The notes: a model not told the origin generated them from the sequence alone. Shown: positions 18,954 to 26,863, counted from the first letter of the stretch. The stretch: 64,000 nt of DNA from CBDATG01 sp965200145 (GCA_965200145.1 CBDATG010000002.1:744001-808000); one strand, 5' to 3'. Numbers and translations: made by a program.

Positions 18954-19706
18954 ATGACACATGAATCCCTAGTAGACAAAATCGCGCTCGTCACGGGCGG
19001 CGGTACTGGCATCGGCAAGGGAATCGCACGCATTTTCGCACAACACGGCGCCAAGGTCTGGATAGCAGCCCGCAACGCCGGGCGTCTACAAGCCGCTGCT
19101 AGCGAGCTGTCGGAAGGGACTCGTCATCAGGTGAGAGCCGCGAGCGTTGATGTAACCGACGACAACTCCGTAATCGAACTGTTCGAAGCGCTCAAGTCTC
19201 AGGAGGGTCGGCTCGACATCCTAGTTAACAACTCCGGATCCATCGAAGGCGACCCTATCGAGTCGTTGAGCAGTGAGAAATGGAACAGAGTCCTAGGCAC
19301 CAACGTCACAGGGATGTTCTACTGCATCCGGGAAGCCTTCAAGATAATGCGGCCGCAAGGCGGAGGCCGAATCATCAACATCGGGAGCATAGCCGCCCAG
19401 CGAGCGCGTCACAGCTCCGCCGCCTATACGACCAGTAAACACGCTGTTTGGGGACTAACGCAATCGGCCGCTATCGAAGGCAGGGATTGCAACATAGCTG
19501 TAAGTGCGTTGCATCCCGGAAATGTGCTGGTTGAGCGGCGAATGGACAGACGGTCGGCATCTGGTCGTGATGAAGGTCCAGAGCCGATGGTCGCCGTTGA
19601 AGATATCGCACGCACTGCGCTGCTAATGGCAACACTGCCAGAAGGCACCAACATGCTCGAGGCAATCGTCATTCCCAACGAGCAGCTCTACATAGGCAGG
19701 GGTTGA
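18954..19706 (+). CDS. Short-chain dehydrogenase/reductase
   Basis: A 250-residue classical SDR. The cofactor loop is VTGGGTGIGKG near the N-terminus, NNSGS replaces the usual NNAG, the catalytic Ser is in NIGSIAAQ, and the YxxxK motif is YTTSK. The start at 18954 has an AAGGGGA site 8-9 bases upstream; an in-frame ATG at 18927 overlapping the transporter stop would add nine residues. Substrate unknown. It is probably co-transcribed with the upstream MFS gene and the downstream ABM-domain protein. Confidence 0.9.
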   Translation: MTHESLVDKIALVTGGGTGIGKGIARIFAQHGAKVWIAARNAGRLQAAASELSEGTRHQVRAASVDVTDDNSVIELFEALKSQEGRLDILVNNSGSIEGDPIESLSSEKWNRVLGTNVTGMFYCIREAFKIMRPQGGGRIINIGSIAAQRARHSSAAYTTSKHAVWGLTQSAAIEGRDCNIAVSALHPGNVLVERRMDRRSASGRDEGPEPMVAVEDIARTALLMATLPEGTNMLEAIVIPNEQLYIGRG

Positions 19707-19787
19707 CCTTGCAAATTGCCAGACAGACACTCCGCGATATACTGCTATTCGCGCCTATCGCCCATTTCTATCGCAACGGAGATCGAC

Positions 19788-20489
19788 ATGTACATATTGA
19801 TGGTCAGGCTACAGGTCAAACCCGACAGGGTGGATGACTTCATCGAAGCATCCAAGGGAGACGGAATCGGTTCGGTACGGGACGAGCCCGGATGCATGAG
19901 GTTTGACATTATCCAGGACGACAACGATCCGACGCTCTTCGCATTCTGCGAGGTCTACAACGACGAAGCCGCGTTCCAGCACCACATAACAACGCCGCAC
20001 TTCGCAAAGTGGCGCGATGCGTCCGCCGACATGTTCGCATCGGAGACGGAGGTATCGTTCTGCCGACCTGTCTACCCGCGCGGCGATGCCAAATGGGACG
20101 CACAACGACCTGGAGCCGTTGACGACGCACATTTCGCAAACGGTACGCTGCATGTCATTCACGCTCCTCAGTACGTGCAGGAAGACAAGGTCGATGAATT
20201 CATAGCCGCCGTAACTTTAGACGGTATCGGTTCCACACATGAAGAGCCTGGTTGCTTGCGTTTCGATGTCTACCAGAACATCAAAGACCCGACCGAGCTG
20301 TATCTTTACGAGGTTTACGCCAACAGAGATGCCTTTGACTATCACGTTGGCACACCGCACATCACCAAGTGGCGCGAAACCGTCGCAGATTGGTACGACG
20401 AGTCACGCAAAGGTCAAGGCGGCCGACGCGGGCGTAACGTATGGCCACCTGACAACTGGAGCTGGTCATCTGGCAAGCCGCGCGTTTAA
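19788..20489 (+). CDS. Tandem-domain ABM (antibiotic biosynthesis monooxygenase-like) protein
   Basis: A 233-residue protein made of two ABM domains: the first begins MYILMVRLQVKPDRVDDFIEA and the second LHVIHAPQYVQEDKVDEFIAA. Both share GIGS, EEPGC or DEPGC, RFD, a short acidic turn, EVY and HxxTPH or HVGTPH. The start at 19788 has a GGAG site 7 bases upstream. ABM domains are small ferredoxin-like folds in quinone-forming monooxygenases, heme-degrading enzymes and autoinducer-2 processing (LsrG). A fused pair would mimic the usual dimer. Neighbouring oxidoreductases suggest a degradative pathway. Confidence 0.88.
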   Translation: MYILMVRLQVKPDRVDDFIEASKGDGIGSVRDEPGCMRFDIIQDDNDPTLFAFCEVYNDEAAFQHHITTPHFAKWRDASADMFASETEVSFCRPVYPRGDAKWDAQRPGAVDDAHFANGTLHVIHAPQYVQEDKVDEFIAAVTLDGIGSTHEEPGCLRFDVYQNIKDPTELYLYEVYANRDAFDYHVGTPHITKWRETVADWYDESRKGQGGRRGRNVWPPDNWSWSSGKPRV

Positions 20490-20507
20490 CCGCAACCAAA
20501 CCGCGTC

Positions 20508-21506
20508 ATGACCAATGCCCTACGCGTCGTCGTAAACGCATCCCGAGCTGATACCTCCCCCGGTGATGCCTTCCCAGTCACCGTCCCTGTTGACTGGGTG
20601 CAAGTGCCATACCGCGACAACAAGCCCGAACCCGGCACACTGGTAGATGCCGATGTCTTCATCGGCACCGACTTCGACACTGCAATGGGGCATGCGGCGA
20701 ATCGGTTGCGTGCCATTCTGATCCCTGCCGCGGGCTACGATCGCGTTCGGCCCGATGCCGTACCCGACGGTTGCCTGGTCGCTAACGCCTACCACCACGA
20801 AGCACCTATCGCAGAGTGGGTCATGGCCGTAGCAGTCATGCTCGACCACGAAATCATGAAGGCCGACGCAACCTTCAGGGCAGGATCGTGGGATATGTGG
20901 CCAGGCCGTATGGGTTCCTATCGAGAGCTGATGGGCAGAACATTCGGAATCGTAGGTTTCGGCAGCATCGGCAGACGCGTCGCAAAACTGGCCAACGCGT
21001 ACGACATGCGTGTCATCGCGTCCGGGCGCACCGAAAGCGTCTCTGGCGATGCGTACGGCACGCACTACCTCGGCGGCGGTAAAGCCGCGATGCACAGCGT
21101 ACTAGCCCAAGCCGACTTCGTGCTAGTATCAACACCGCTCGTTGACGAGACATGTGGACTCATCGGTGCTGAAGAACTGTCCATCATGAAACCCAGCGCG
21201 TACCTCATCAACCCAGCGCGCGGTCATATCGTTGACGAGGTCGCACTGTACGACGCGCTAGCGTCACGGACGATTGCTGGAGCTGCCATTGACACTTGGT
21301 ATGAATATCCATCCGGCACCGCGGACCAACCGCGCCCTTCAAGAGCACCGTTCTGGGACCTGCCGAACATCATCATGACACCGCATCACTCGGGCGCGAC
21401 CTTCGGCACCGCGTCACGTCGTGGCCAGACCGTGGCATCGAACATAGATCGGCTCGCTCGTGGTGAGCCTTTGCTTAACGTAGTCACTGAACTTTCGCGC
21501 ACTTGA
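20508..21506 (+). CDS. D-isomer-specific 2-hydroxyacid dehydrogenase family protein
   Basis: A 332-residue NAD(P)-dependent dehydrogenase. The nucleotide-binding motif is GIVGFGSIG near residue 147, the catalytic Arg is in NPARGHIVDE, the Glu in DTWYEYP, and the His in TPHHSG. The order matches the glyoxylate/phosphoglycerate dehydrogenase family. It starts at an ATG 18 bases after the ABM gene. Its last codons and the following bases were copied into the tandem duplication described downstream. The substrate is unknown. Confidence 0.9.
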   Translation: MTNALRVVVNASRADTSPGDAFPVTVPVDWVQVPYRDNKPEPGTLVDADVFIGTDFDTAMGHAANRLRAILIPAAGYDRVRPDAVPDGCLVANAYHHEAPIAEWVMAVAVMLDHEIMKADATFRAGSWDMWPGRMGSYRELMGRTFGIVGFGSIGRRVAKLANAYDMRVIASGRTESVSGDAYGTHYLGGGKAAMHSVLAQADFVLVSTPLVDETCGLIGAEELSIMKPSAYLINPARGHIVDEVALYDALASRTIAGAAIDTWYEYPSGTADQPRPSRAPFWDLPNIIMTPHHSGATFGTASRRGQTVASNIDRLARGEPLLNVVTELSRT

Positions 21507-21579
21507 GCACGATCAGGTATCGCCCGCCACACCACATAGCTTTGTGCGCGGAAGTCAAACCGTATGCATGCGTTTCCCA

Positions 21580-21981
21580 ATGGCTTCTAACAACGTTATA
21601 AGAATCGGCACATGGGCACTCTGGGCGGCCGCTGCGGCCGTCGTGCTCTTCTTCGCGGTGTTTCACCTGATCTTCGACGACCCGCCGCAAAGCATCATGT
21701 CGAGATCAACGGAAACTCTGTTCGCCCCAATCTGCATGATCTTGATCGGGCTCTCTATGTGGTTCAAGAATGACCGACTACGATCCCTGACTTCGACCAT
21801 CGCGCTGTTCTCCATCCTCCTGAACATCGCATTCGCCTGGACGTCGGCCGCACGAGTCGAAGGCACCGTCACAATCGTCGGCGCCACTGAGAGTTACATC
21901 ACTGAGGTGCTGGCATCTATCGCGGCATTAGCATACCTAATCGTCTACCTACGTCAAGGAACTCGATCGGATGCAGATTGA
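21580..21981 (+). CDS. Small four-segment membrane protein, paralog 1
   Basis: A 133-residue protein with four predicted membrane segments. I do not recognise the family. The start at 21580 is set by alignment with paralog 2 (both begin MAS-x-N then IRIGTWALW); the frame extends to a GTG at 21544. Core features shared by all six paralogs are a TETLFAP-like motif before segment 2, LIGL within it, a short charged turn with RLR, and TE before segment 4. An acidic HLIFDDPP loop follows segment 1. Identity to paralog 2 is about three quarters by eye. Confidence 0.8.
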   Translation: MASNNVIRIGTWALWAAAAAVVLFFAVFHLIFDDPPQSIMSRSTETLFAPICMILIGLSMWFKNDRLRSLTSTIALFSILLNIAFAWTSAARVEGTVTIVGATESYITEVLASIAALAYLIVYLRQGTRSDAD

Positions 21982-22019
21982 CTCCAGCGGCGAGCCGCCA
22001 CTTAACCGGCAACTGAAAC

Positions 22020-22049
22020 TTCACGCACGTGAGCGCGATCAGGTATAAT
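22020..22049 (+). promoter_or_regulatory. Candidate promoter of membrane protein paralog 2
   Basis: A perfect TATAAT at 22044-22049 is preceded by TTCACG at 22020-22025 with an 18-base spacer. In the aligned position before paralog 1 the sequence is TATCGC, so the -10 element is present only in the second copy. Confidence 0.5.
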
Positions 22050-22106
22050 CCGCTATAGCTCGTGGCAATGCTCCTGCAAGTTGCTCCGAACGCATACGTC
22101 TCCACA

Positions 22107-22505
22107 ATGGCTTCTACAAACGCGATAAGAATCGGCACATGGGCACTCTGGGCGGCAGCCATTGCCGTCGTGCTCTTCTTTGGTGTCTTTCACCTGATCT
22201 TCGACGACCCGCCGCAAGGAATCATGTCGCGTGCCACAGAAACACTCTTCGCACCTCTCAGCTTGATCTTGATCGGGCTATCAATGTGGTTCGAGAATGA
22301 ACGCCTACGGGCACTCACTGCGGCTATCGCGCTGTTTTCCATCATCCTGAACATCGCATTCGCCTGGACGACCGCCGCTCGATTCGCAGGCATCGAAGGA
22401 GTCTCTACCACCGAGACTTACTTCACCGAGGCCATCGCATCTATCGCCGCCCTGGTCTACCTGATCGTCTACCTGCAACAGGGAACTCGGTCCAAGGCAG
22501 GATGA
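22107..22505 (+). CDS. Small four-segment membrane protein, paralog 2
   Basis: A 132-residue membrane protein, the closest relative of paralog 1. Differences cluster in the loop between segments 3 and 4 (the region after AFAWTTAAR). The start at 22107 matches paralog 1; an upstream in-frame ATG at 22062 would add 15 unconserved residues. The C-terminus ends in a short basic tail (QQGTRSKAG). Function unknown; four short hydrophobic segments with few polar residues inside them do not suggest a channel or enzyme that I know. Confidence 0.8.
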   Translation: MASTNAIRIGTWALWAAAIAVVLFFGVFHLIFDDPPQGIMSRATETLFAPLSLILIGLSMWFENERLRALTAAIALFSIILNIAFAWTTAARFAGIEGVSTTETYFTEAIASIAALVYLIVYLQQGTRSKAG

Positions 22506-22553
22506 CGCCAACCGGCGAGCCGAAAGAGCATTCCACAAACCCGACAGCCACCA

Positions 22554-22961
22554 ATGACGGATAACCGAAACCTAAACCGCGCATTCTGGGTGCTATGGAA
22601 CGTCGCGTTCCTGGCATCGGTCTGGTTCGCCGTGTGGATCAGCGTCACGGAACCTTCACTCGAAGCCGTAATTCCTAGAATCATTGACTCACTGCTCGCA
22701 CCAGTAAGCCTGCTACTCATCGGATTCGCCATATGGTTCCGGATTGAAGCGTTGCACAGACTCGCAGCGCCAGTCGCAGTGATCTCAGGCCTGTTCACAA
22801 TCGCCTTTGTGTCCGCAACTATTGGTGTTGAAGATTACCCCTTCCCTCACTCAGATGACTATTGGACAGAGATACTCGCACTAGTCGTTCAAGTCATCTA
22901 TGTCGCCCTGTACATCCGCAACGACGGCAAACCCGACCCACGAAGCGTATCCAAAACCTGA
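22554..22961 (+). CDS. Small four-segment membrane protein, paralog 3
   Basis: A 135-residue membrane protein beginning MTDNRNLN. It is more similar to paralog 4 than to 1 and 2, sharing the PRII(D/E)(S/T)LL-(A/I)P-x-SLLLI block, the VAVIS(G/A)LF segment and a long loop with an acidic YWTE or HWTE before the last segment. It lies 48 bases after paralog 2 with no clear promoter between, so it may be on the same transcript. Function unknown. Confidence 0.78.
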   Translation: MTDNRNLNRAFWVLWNVAFLASVWFAVWISVTEPSLEAVIPRIIDSLLAPVSLLLIGFAIWFRIEALHRLAAPVAVISGLFTIAFVSATIGVEDYPFPHSDDYWTEILALVVQVIYVALYIRNDGKPDPRSVSKT

Positions 22962-23011
22962 AGCCGAACGGCGATTCCAAAGACTCGACACTCAGATTCA
23001 GACTCGTCACA

Positions 23012-23422
23012 GTGACCGACAATCGAACATTCAACTTGGTCAGCTACGCCGTGGCGGCTGCCGCATTCCTAGTTTGCGCGGGAATCGCAACCTACCACGA
23101 GGTGAATCCCGACTTCAGCATGGGATGGGTGCCGAGAATCATCGAAACCCTACTTATCCCGACCAGTCTGCTACTCATCCTGCTCGCGCTCATCATCGAC
23201 AACGACAGAATGCGGCAATTAGCCGGCTCAGTCGCAGTAATCTCTGCTCTCTTCAGCATCGGTTTCATGTGGACCATCGCGGTCGGCGCACGCATCACCA
23301 CGTACTCAGACTCCCACTGGACCGAACCGCTAGCGTTAGTCGTGCAAGTGGGATATGTCATCATCTGGTTACTGTACGCCAAGCGCAAAGAAGAAGCTAG
23401 CGGAGAGGAAGCTGGCGGTTAG
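23012..23422 (+). CDS. Small four-segment membrane protein, paralog 4
   Basis: A 136-residue membrane protein. The start is taken as the GTG at 23012 because VTDNRTFN aligns with the MTDNRNLN start of paralog 3. The same frame stays open to 22862, but that extension overlaps paralog 3 and looks like noise. The sequence before the start also resembles the sequence before paralog 3 (ATTCC followed by a CGACA), supporting pair-wise duplication. The C-terminus is charged (KRKEEASGEE). Confidence 0.75.
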   Translation: MTDNRTFNLVSYAVAAAAFLVCAGIATYHEVNPDFSMGWVPRIIETLLIPTSLLLILLALIIDNDRMRQLAGSVAVISALFSIGFMWTIAVGARITTYSDSHWTEPLALVVQVGYVIIWLLYAKRKEEASGEEAGG

Positions 23423-23582
23423 ACGGTTGCCACACATCTCGTGTGCGAAACGGTCCGACACCCGAAACGCTTGAGATGAGACACACGACGACTGGAAAGT
23501 CATACCTCTAGTCGCATCATTTGGCGAATGTTTCCCTAGCTTCATGCAAGCGATGGGCGCACACTCCTCACGCGAATTGCGA

Positions 23583-23613
23583 TTGTGCTGTCCAAGTAGG
23601 ATTGTCATATAAT
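23583..23613 (+). promoter_or_regulatory. Candidate promoter of the DUF5678/retropepsin pair
   Basis: A perfect TATAAT lies at 23608-23613. The best -35 is TTGTGC at 23583-23588 with a long 19-base spacer. It sits in the 264-base gap before the gene at 23687; no other feature is seen in that gap. Confidence 0.45.
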
Positions 23614-23686
23614 TACGGCAAAGCGTAAGGTCTTTCACACAATCAAAGTCCAAGCGCGTGTTGTCTAGCGAGATCGGAGGGCGACC

Positions 23687-23935
23687 ATGAGCACTCTCAG
23701 AAAGCAGATCGAAGCATACGAAGAGATGCGGGAGGAGCTTGAGGCACAACACTTCCGCGAATGGGTCGTGTTCCACGACGGGCAGTTTGAGGGCGCGTAT
23801 CACTCGTTTGAAGAGGCAGTGGATGACGCATACCTTAAATTCGGCCGCAATACGTTCCTGATTCGGCAAGTAGCGGCACCACCCGTTAGGTTGTCCTCAA
23901 CGTTGCAGTTCGGAACCGTGCATGCCGTCAGCTGA
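23687..23935 (+). CDS. DUF5678-like small protein
   Basis: An 82-residue cytoplasmic protein with an N-terminal amphipathic helix (IEAYEEMREELEAQH) and the pattern VVFHDGQFEGAYHSFEEAVDDA followed by FLIRQV. This resembles the DUF5678 family, which is commonly encoded just upstream of a retropepsin-like protein. A GGAGGG ribosome site lies upstream. The gene overlaps the next one by 14 bases in another frame, so the pair is probably translationally coupled. Confidence 0.8.
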   Translation: MSTLRKQIEAYEEMREELEAQHFREWVVFHDGQFEGAYHSFEEAVDDAYLKFGRNTFLIRQVAAPPVRLSSTLQFGTVHAVS

Positions 23936-24386
23936 GGCTGGACCCGGGAACGCGCCGAATAGCGAAGCGTTGTACCTGTTCGGACCTGTCCTACCGGTCT
24001 TGATCGGCAGCAATCAAGACCCTCGTATGCAAGACGCATCTAGCATTGTTGCAGTCCAGCGTTACGCATTGGTAGACACAGGGGCGACCGACAGTTGCAT
24101 AGACTCCAATATGGCACAGGCGTTAGGACTAAGGGTTGTCGATGAGAGGAACGTTGCCACTCCCGGCGGAATAGAGACATTCAACGTTTATTCGGGATGG
24201 ATCGAAGTACCAGAACTGAACTTCGCTAAGCGCGGTCCATTAATGGGCGCGAATCTGTCGGCAGGCGGCCAGCCTTATGGAGCGTTGCTTGGCCGAGACT
24301 TCCTCAGACACTGCTCGATGCACTACGATGGGGAAACAGGTTCGGTCACCATTAGCAATCCATCTCAAGGACTTGGCGCGCCATGA
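23922..24386 (+). CDS. Retropepsin-like aspartic protease domain protein
   Basis: A 154-residue protein with the retroviral-type aspartic protease active-site pattern ALVDTGATDSCID near residues 47-59, a hydrophobic stretch later, and the ALLGRDFL motif that follows in this family. One such domain would act as a homodimer. There is no signal peptide. Bacterial single-domain retropepsins paired with DUF5678 are known as families, but their substrate is not. It sits between paralogs 4 and 5 of the membrane protein array. Confidence 0.82.
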   Translation: MPSAEAGPGNAPNSEALYLFGPVLPVLIGSNQDPRMQDASSIVAVQRYALVDTGATDSCIDSNMAQALGLRVVDERNVATPGGIETFNVYSGWIEVPELNFAKRGPLMGANLSAGGQPYGALLGRDFLRHCSMHYDGETGSVTISNPSQGLGAP

Positions 24387-24661
24387 CGATAACTTAGTGC
24401 GGTCCAATCGCCGTGGAGAGGGCCCGACACCCCGCGCGATGCCGGGAGTTGGCGGGCACCAGACGCGATCGGTTGCTTAGCGTAACCACTGGAACGACCG
24501 GATAAACCCAGTCCCGATAACGACCCAAGCAGCAGCTCGGCTGGTCTACCGACAAATCCCGAACCTATCAATCTCACAACCTTGATTGTCGCCACGCGAT
24601 TGCGGACCGCATCACTCTGGCATCTCACCAGCGAAATGCTTTACGACAAGAAACCCTCGCC

Positions 24662-25216
24662 ACGACTCCGATCAGGTCAATTAACTACGTCACATGGGCG
24701 ATTTGGGGGGCTGTGATGTTGGTCTCCGTGCACCACGCTGGGTGGGTGCGCGTCTTCTACATCGAAGGCGGTGCAGGGATACCACTAACCGTTGAGTTCT
24801 TTGTGCTTCCCGACGGGTTCTTCGCGGCCGCTAAGTGCATCACGGTGGACGAGGGATCGGCTGTGCGCGATTTAACAGAGATGTTCATGGTACCTTCCAA
24901 TATGGCCTTGATCGGTCTAGCCATCGCCGTGCCTCGCTCCGGGCTTAGAACTGCGACTGCTGCGCTCTCACTGATTACCGTCGGCTTCACATTCGAATTC
25001 TCTGGATACCATCGGCTCCATTGCCCCCTACCTGCTGGCTACTTTAACGAAGACATTTCTCACCGAGTCGGCATCACTCTCTACGATCTCATTTCGCTCG
25101 TCCCGCGTATTCTCTATGTCTTGCTCTTTTTCGTCACCCCGGTGAAATGGTCACCGGTCGGCCACTGGACCCGACCAGCTCCCTGGACCCGCATCAAAGA
25201 TCGACGAAACCCTTAG
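24662..25216 (+). CDS. Small membrane protein, paralog 5 (start codon appears lost)
   Basis: Homologous to paralog 6 along its length: IRSINYVTWAIWG, the EMFMVPSN block, LIGLAIAVP, LRTATAA, and a C-terminal VPRILYVLLFFVTPVKW. The position of paralog 6's ATG is ACG here (24662), and no ATG, GTG or TTG lies upstream in the open frame. The first usable start is GTG at 24713, which would remove most of the first membrane segment. It may start at ACG, be shortened (167 residues), or be a decaying copy. Four membrane segments if complete. Confidence 0.55.
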   Translation, partial: TTPIRSINYVTWAIWGAVMLVSVHHAGWVRVFYIEGGAGIPLTVEFFVLPDGFFAAAKCITVDEGSAVRDLTEMFMVPSNMALIGLAIAVPRSGLRTATAALSLITVGFTFEFSGYHRLHCPLPAGYFNEDISHRVGITLYDLISLVPRILYVLLFFVTPVKWSPVGHWTRPAPWTRIKDRRNP

Positions 25217-25324
25217 CCGCAACAGCACCCGCGCATCTGTAACGACACCTCCCATCCCCTTGTTAGCGTTCGTATCGCCATTCCGTCTCACAAGCGATAT
25301 AGTTTTCAACGGGACGCCTAAACG

Positions 25325-25876
25325 ATGACACCAATCAGGTCGATAAACTACGCGACATGGGCGATATGGGGCATCGTGACCGTGATCGCGCTGTTCAATG
25401 CGGGCTGGGTGCGAATCGCTTCTATCGAAGCCGGCGGAGCATTCCCGATGACGCTAGAGTTCTTCGTGATTCCCGACTCTTGTTACGCGGCGGAGCTCGT
25501 CTCTTTAGGGCGACACTACACGGAGATGTTCATGTTGCCGGCCAATCTGATCTTGATCGGCTTCGCGATCGCCATCCCATGGGCGAGGCTCAGAACCGCT
25601 ACAGCGGCGTACACCATAATGACCATCGTCTTTACGTTCATGTTCGACGAATACCCTCGGATCCTTTGCTATCCGCTCGCCGCCGCCAACTACAACATCC
25701 TTTCTTTCGGAGACCTCTCCCACCTTGAAGGCATGACTCCGTTCGATGCGGTTTCGCTGATCCCGCGCATTCTGTACCTCGCGCTCTTCATCGTCACCCC
25801 AGTGAAATGGGCACCGGTTGGTGCTTGGATCCGCAACGTCCCGAACAGGCGAGTCAACGCAGTGCTAACACCTTAG
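25325..25876 (+). CDS. Small four-segment membrane protein, paralog 6
   Basis: A 183-residue membrane protein, the intact partner of paralog 5. It is longer than paralogs 1-4 because of an extended loop after segment 1 (acidic and aromatic, ending EFFVIPDSC) and another after segment 3. It keeps the shared TEMFMLPANLILIG block and RLR turn. The C-terminus ends with a basic tail (IRNVPNRR). Function unknown. Confidence 0.8.
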   Translation: MTPIRSINYATWAIWGIVTVIALFNAGWVRIASIEAGGAFPMTLEFFVIPDSCYAAELVSLGRHYTEMFMLPANLILIGFAIAIPWARLRTATAAYTIMTIVFTFMFDEYPRILCYPLAAANYNILSFGDLSHLEGMTPFDAVSLIPRILYLALFIVTPVKWAPVGAWIRNVPNRRVNAVLTP

Positions 25877-25975
25877 TCGGGCCAAGTCACACGCATCCAG
25901 CACCACAATTCGCAGCGATATTACTGCAGTTACTCGCAACAACTCGCCGTCGGTTGACGGCACCAAACCCCGGCA

Positions 25976-26863
25976 TCAACCACTCGGCGGCGCAACAACC
26001 ACAGAGTCGTACGGATGCCGCGCGCCAACCATGCCCGAATGCTCAAAGACGTCCAGCGCCGACTCGTACAGCGGCCGCGGTATCTCAATATCTCCAGACC
26101 ATGTCCCTAGCGACTGGTAGAACGCGATAGCGGATGCTGTCGCCTCAACCGCCATTTCGGGGAAGAAATCCGCCTCTGCCTCCGCGACTTCCATCGGATC
26201 AGCAGTGTTGACCCACTCACGCGATGCACGATATGCCGCCGCAACGCGCTTGGCATCATCGGTATCCAGCCAATCCCAACGGCACACCAAGCTGCTGAAC
26301 GCAGTCGGACCGACGAGTTCGCCGACAGAACCCAGGATGTGACCGATGCCCTCGTGCTCCAACTGTTGCGGGAAGGCACCTTGCTCGTGGAAGTAATCGC
26401 CCTGACCGTCGCGCCACTGCTGCAACATCACATCGCCACCGGGAGACTCGATCCCTGAAATATCGGACAGGTCGATGCCCGCTCCGTGCAAACCGTAACG
26501 CAACATCGCCTCTGGCTGGCCACCATGGACATAGAGGAACTTACTAGACAGCAGCTTTTCCCAACTGAAGTCAGCGTCCGACTCCCTGCCCGCAACGATG
26601 AACCCATCACGAGTGTTGATCTGCGCGAAGTTCGCGACTATGGGTTTGTCACCTGCGTCTAACGCGCCCCAGCTGCCCGAAACCGCCGACTGCCCAACGT
26701 CTGCCCTGCCGGTCGCGACCTCTACTCCCGAGTTCTCACCCGCCGATACCGGCCTGTATGTACCACTCAGACCTTCAGCTTCCAGAAAACCACCGGCAAT
26801 CATCGAGATCAATGGGCTATAAAACGCAGAGTGCCGCGACGCGACCAGCTTGATTTGATTCAT
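25976..26863 (-). CDS. NMT1/SsuA-like periplasmic-binding-fold protein without signal peptide
   Basis: A 295-residue protein with the type 2 periplasmic binding fold seen in NMT1/THI5 and SsuA proteins: IKLVASRHSAFYSPLI at the N-terminus, EVATGRADVGQSAVS, and FLYVHGGQPEAMLRYGLHGAGIDL. The start at 26863 is set by AGGA 8 bases upstream; a longer frame to 26911 lacks a site. There is no signal peptide or lipobox, and no transporter permease or ATPase gene is next to it. It could be a cytoplasmic enzyme or sensor, as NMT1/THI5 is in thiamine synthesis, or an exported protein using another route. Confidence 0.8.
   Translation of the reverse strand: MNQIKLVASRHSAFYSPLISMIAGGFLEAEGLSGTYRPVSAGENSGVEVATGRADVGQSAVSGSWGALDAGDKPIVANFAQINTRDGFIVAGRESDADFSWEKLLSSKFLYVHGGQPEAMLRYGLHGAGIDLSDISGIESPGGDVMLQQWRDGQGDYFHEQGAFPQQLEHEGIGHILGSVGELVGPTAFSSLVCRWDWLDTDDAKRVAAAYRASREWVNTADPMEVAEAEADFFPEMAVEATASAIAFYQSLGTWSGDIEIPRPLYESALDVFEHSGMVGARHPYDSVVVAPPSG

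Larger units (their letters stand above)
21462..22521 (+). repeat. Tandem duplication of ~526 bases bounded by GGYGAGCC
   Basis: Three copies of GGYGAGCC lie at 21462-21469, 21989-21996 and 22514-22521, spaced 527 and 525 bases. Between them are two diverged copies of one unit: the end of the dehydrogenase gene, an upstream region with GATCAGGTAT (21511 and 22037), and a small membrane protein gene (starts 21580 and 22107). In unit 2, bases 22012-22032 still align without gaps to the dehydrogenase's last six codons and stop. The junction repeat suggests recombination between short homologies. Confidence 0.8.

Noticed and set aside
22862..23011. Upstream extension of membrane protein paralog 4
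   Set aside because: The extra ~50 residues overlap paralog 3 in another frame, are Arg/Thr-rich and absent from the paralogs; the GTG at 23012 aligns with paralog 3's start.
24277..24480. 67-residue frame overlapping the end of the retropepsin gene
   Set aside because: It is a shifted-frame shadow of the retropepsin gene with no ribosome site or recognisable features.
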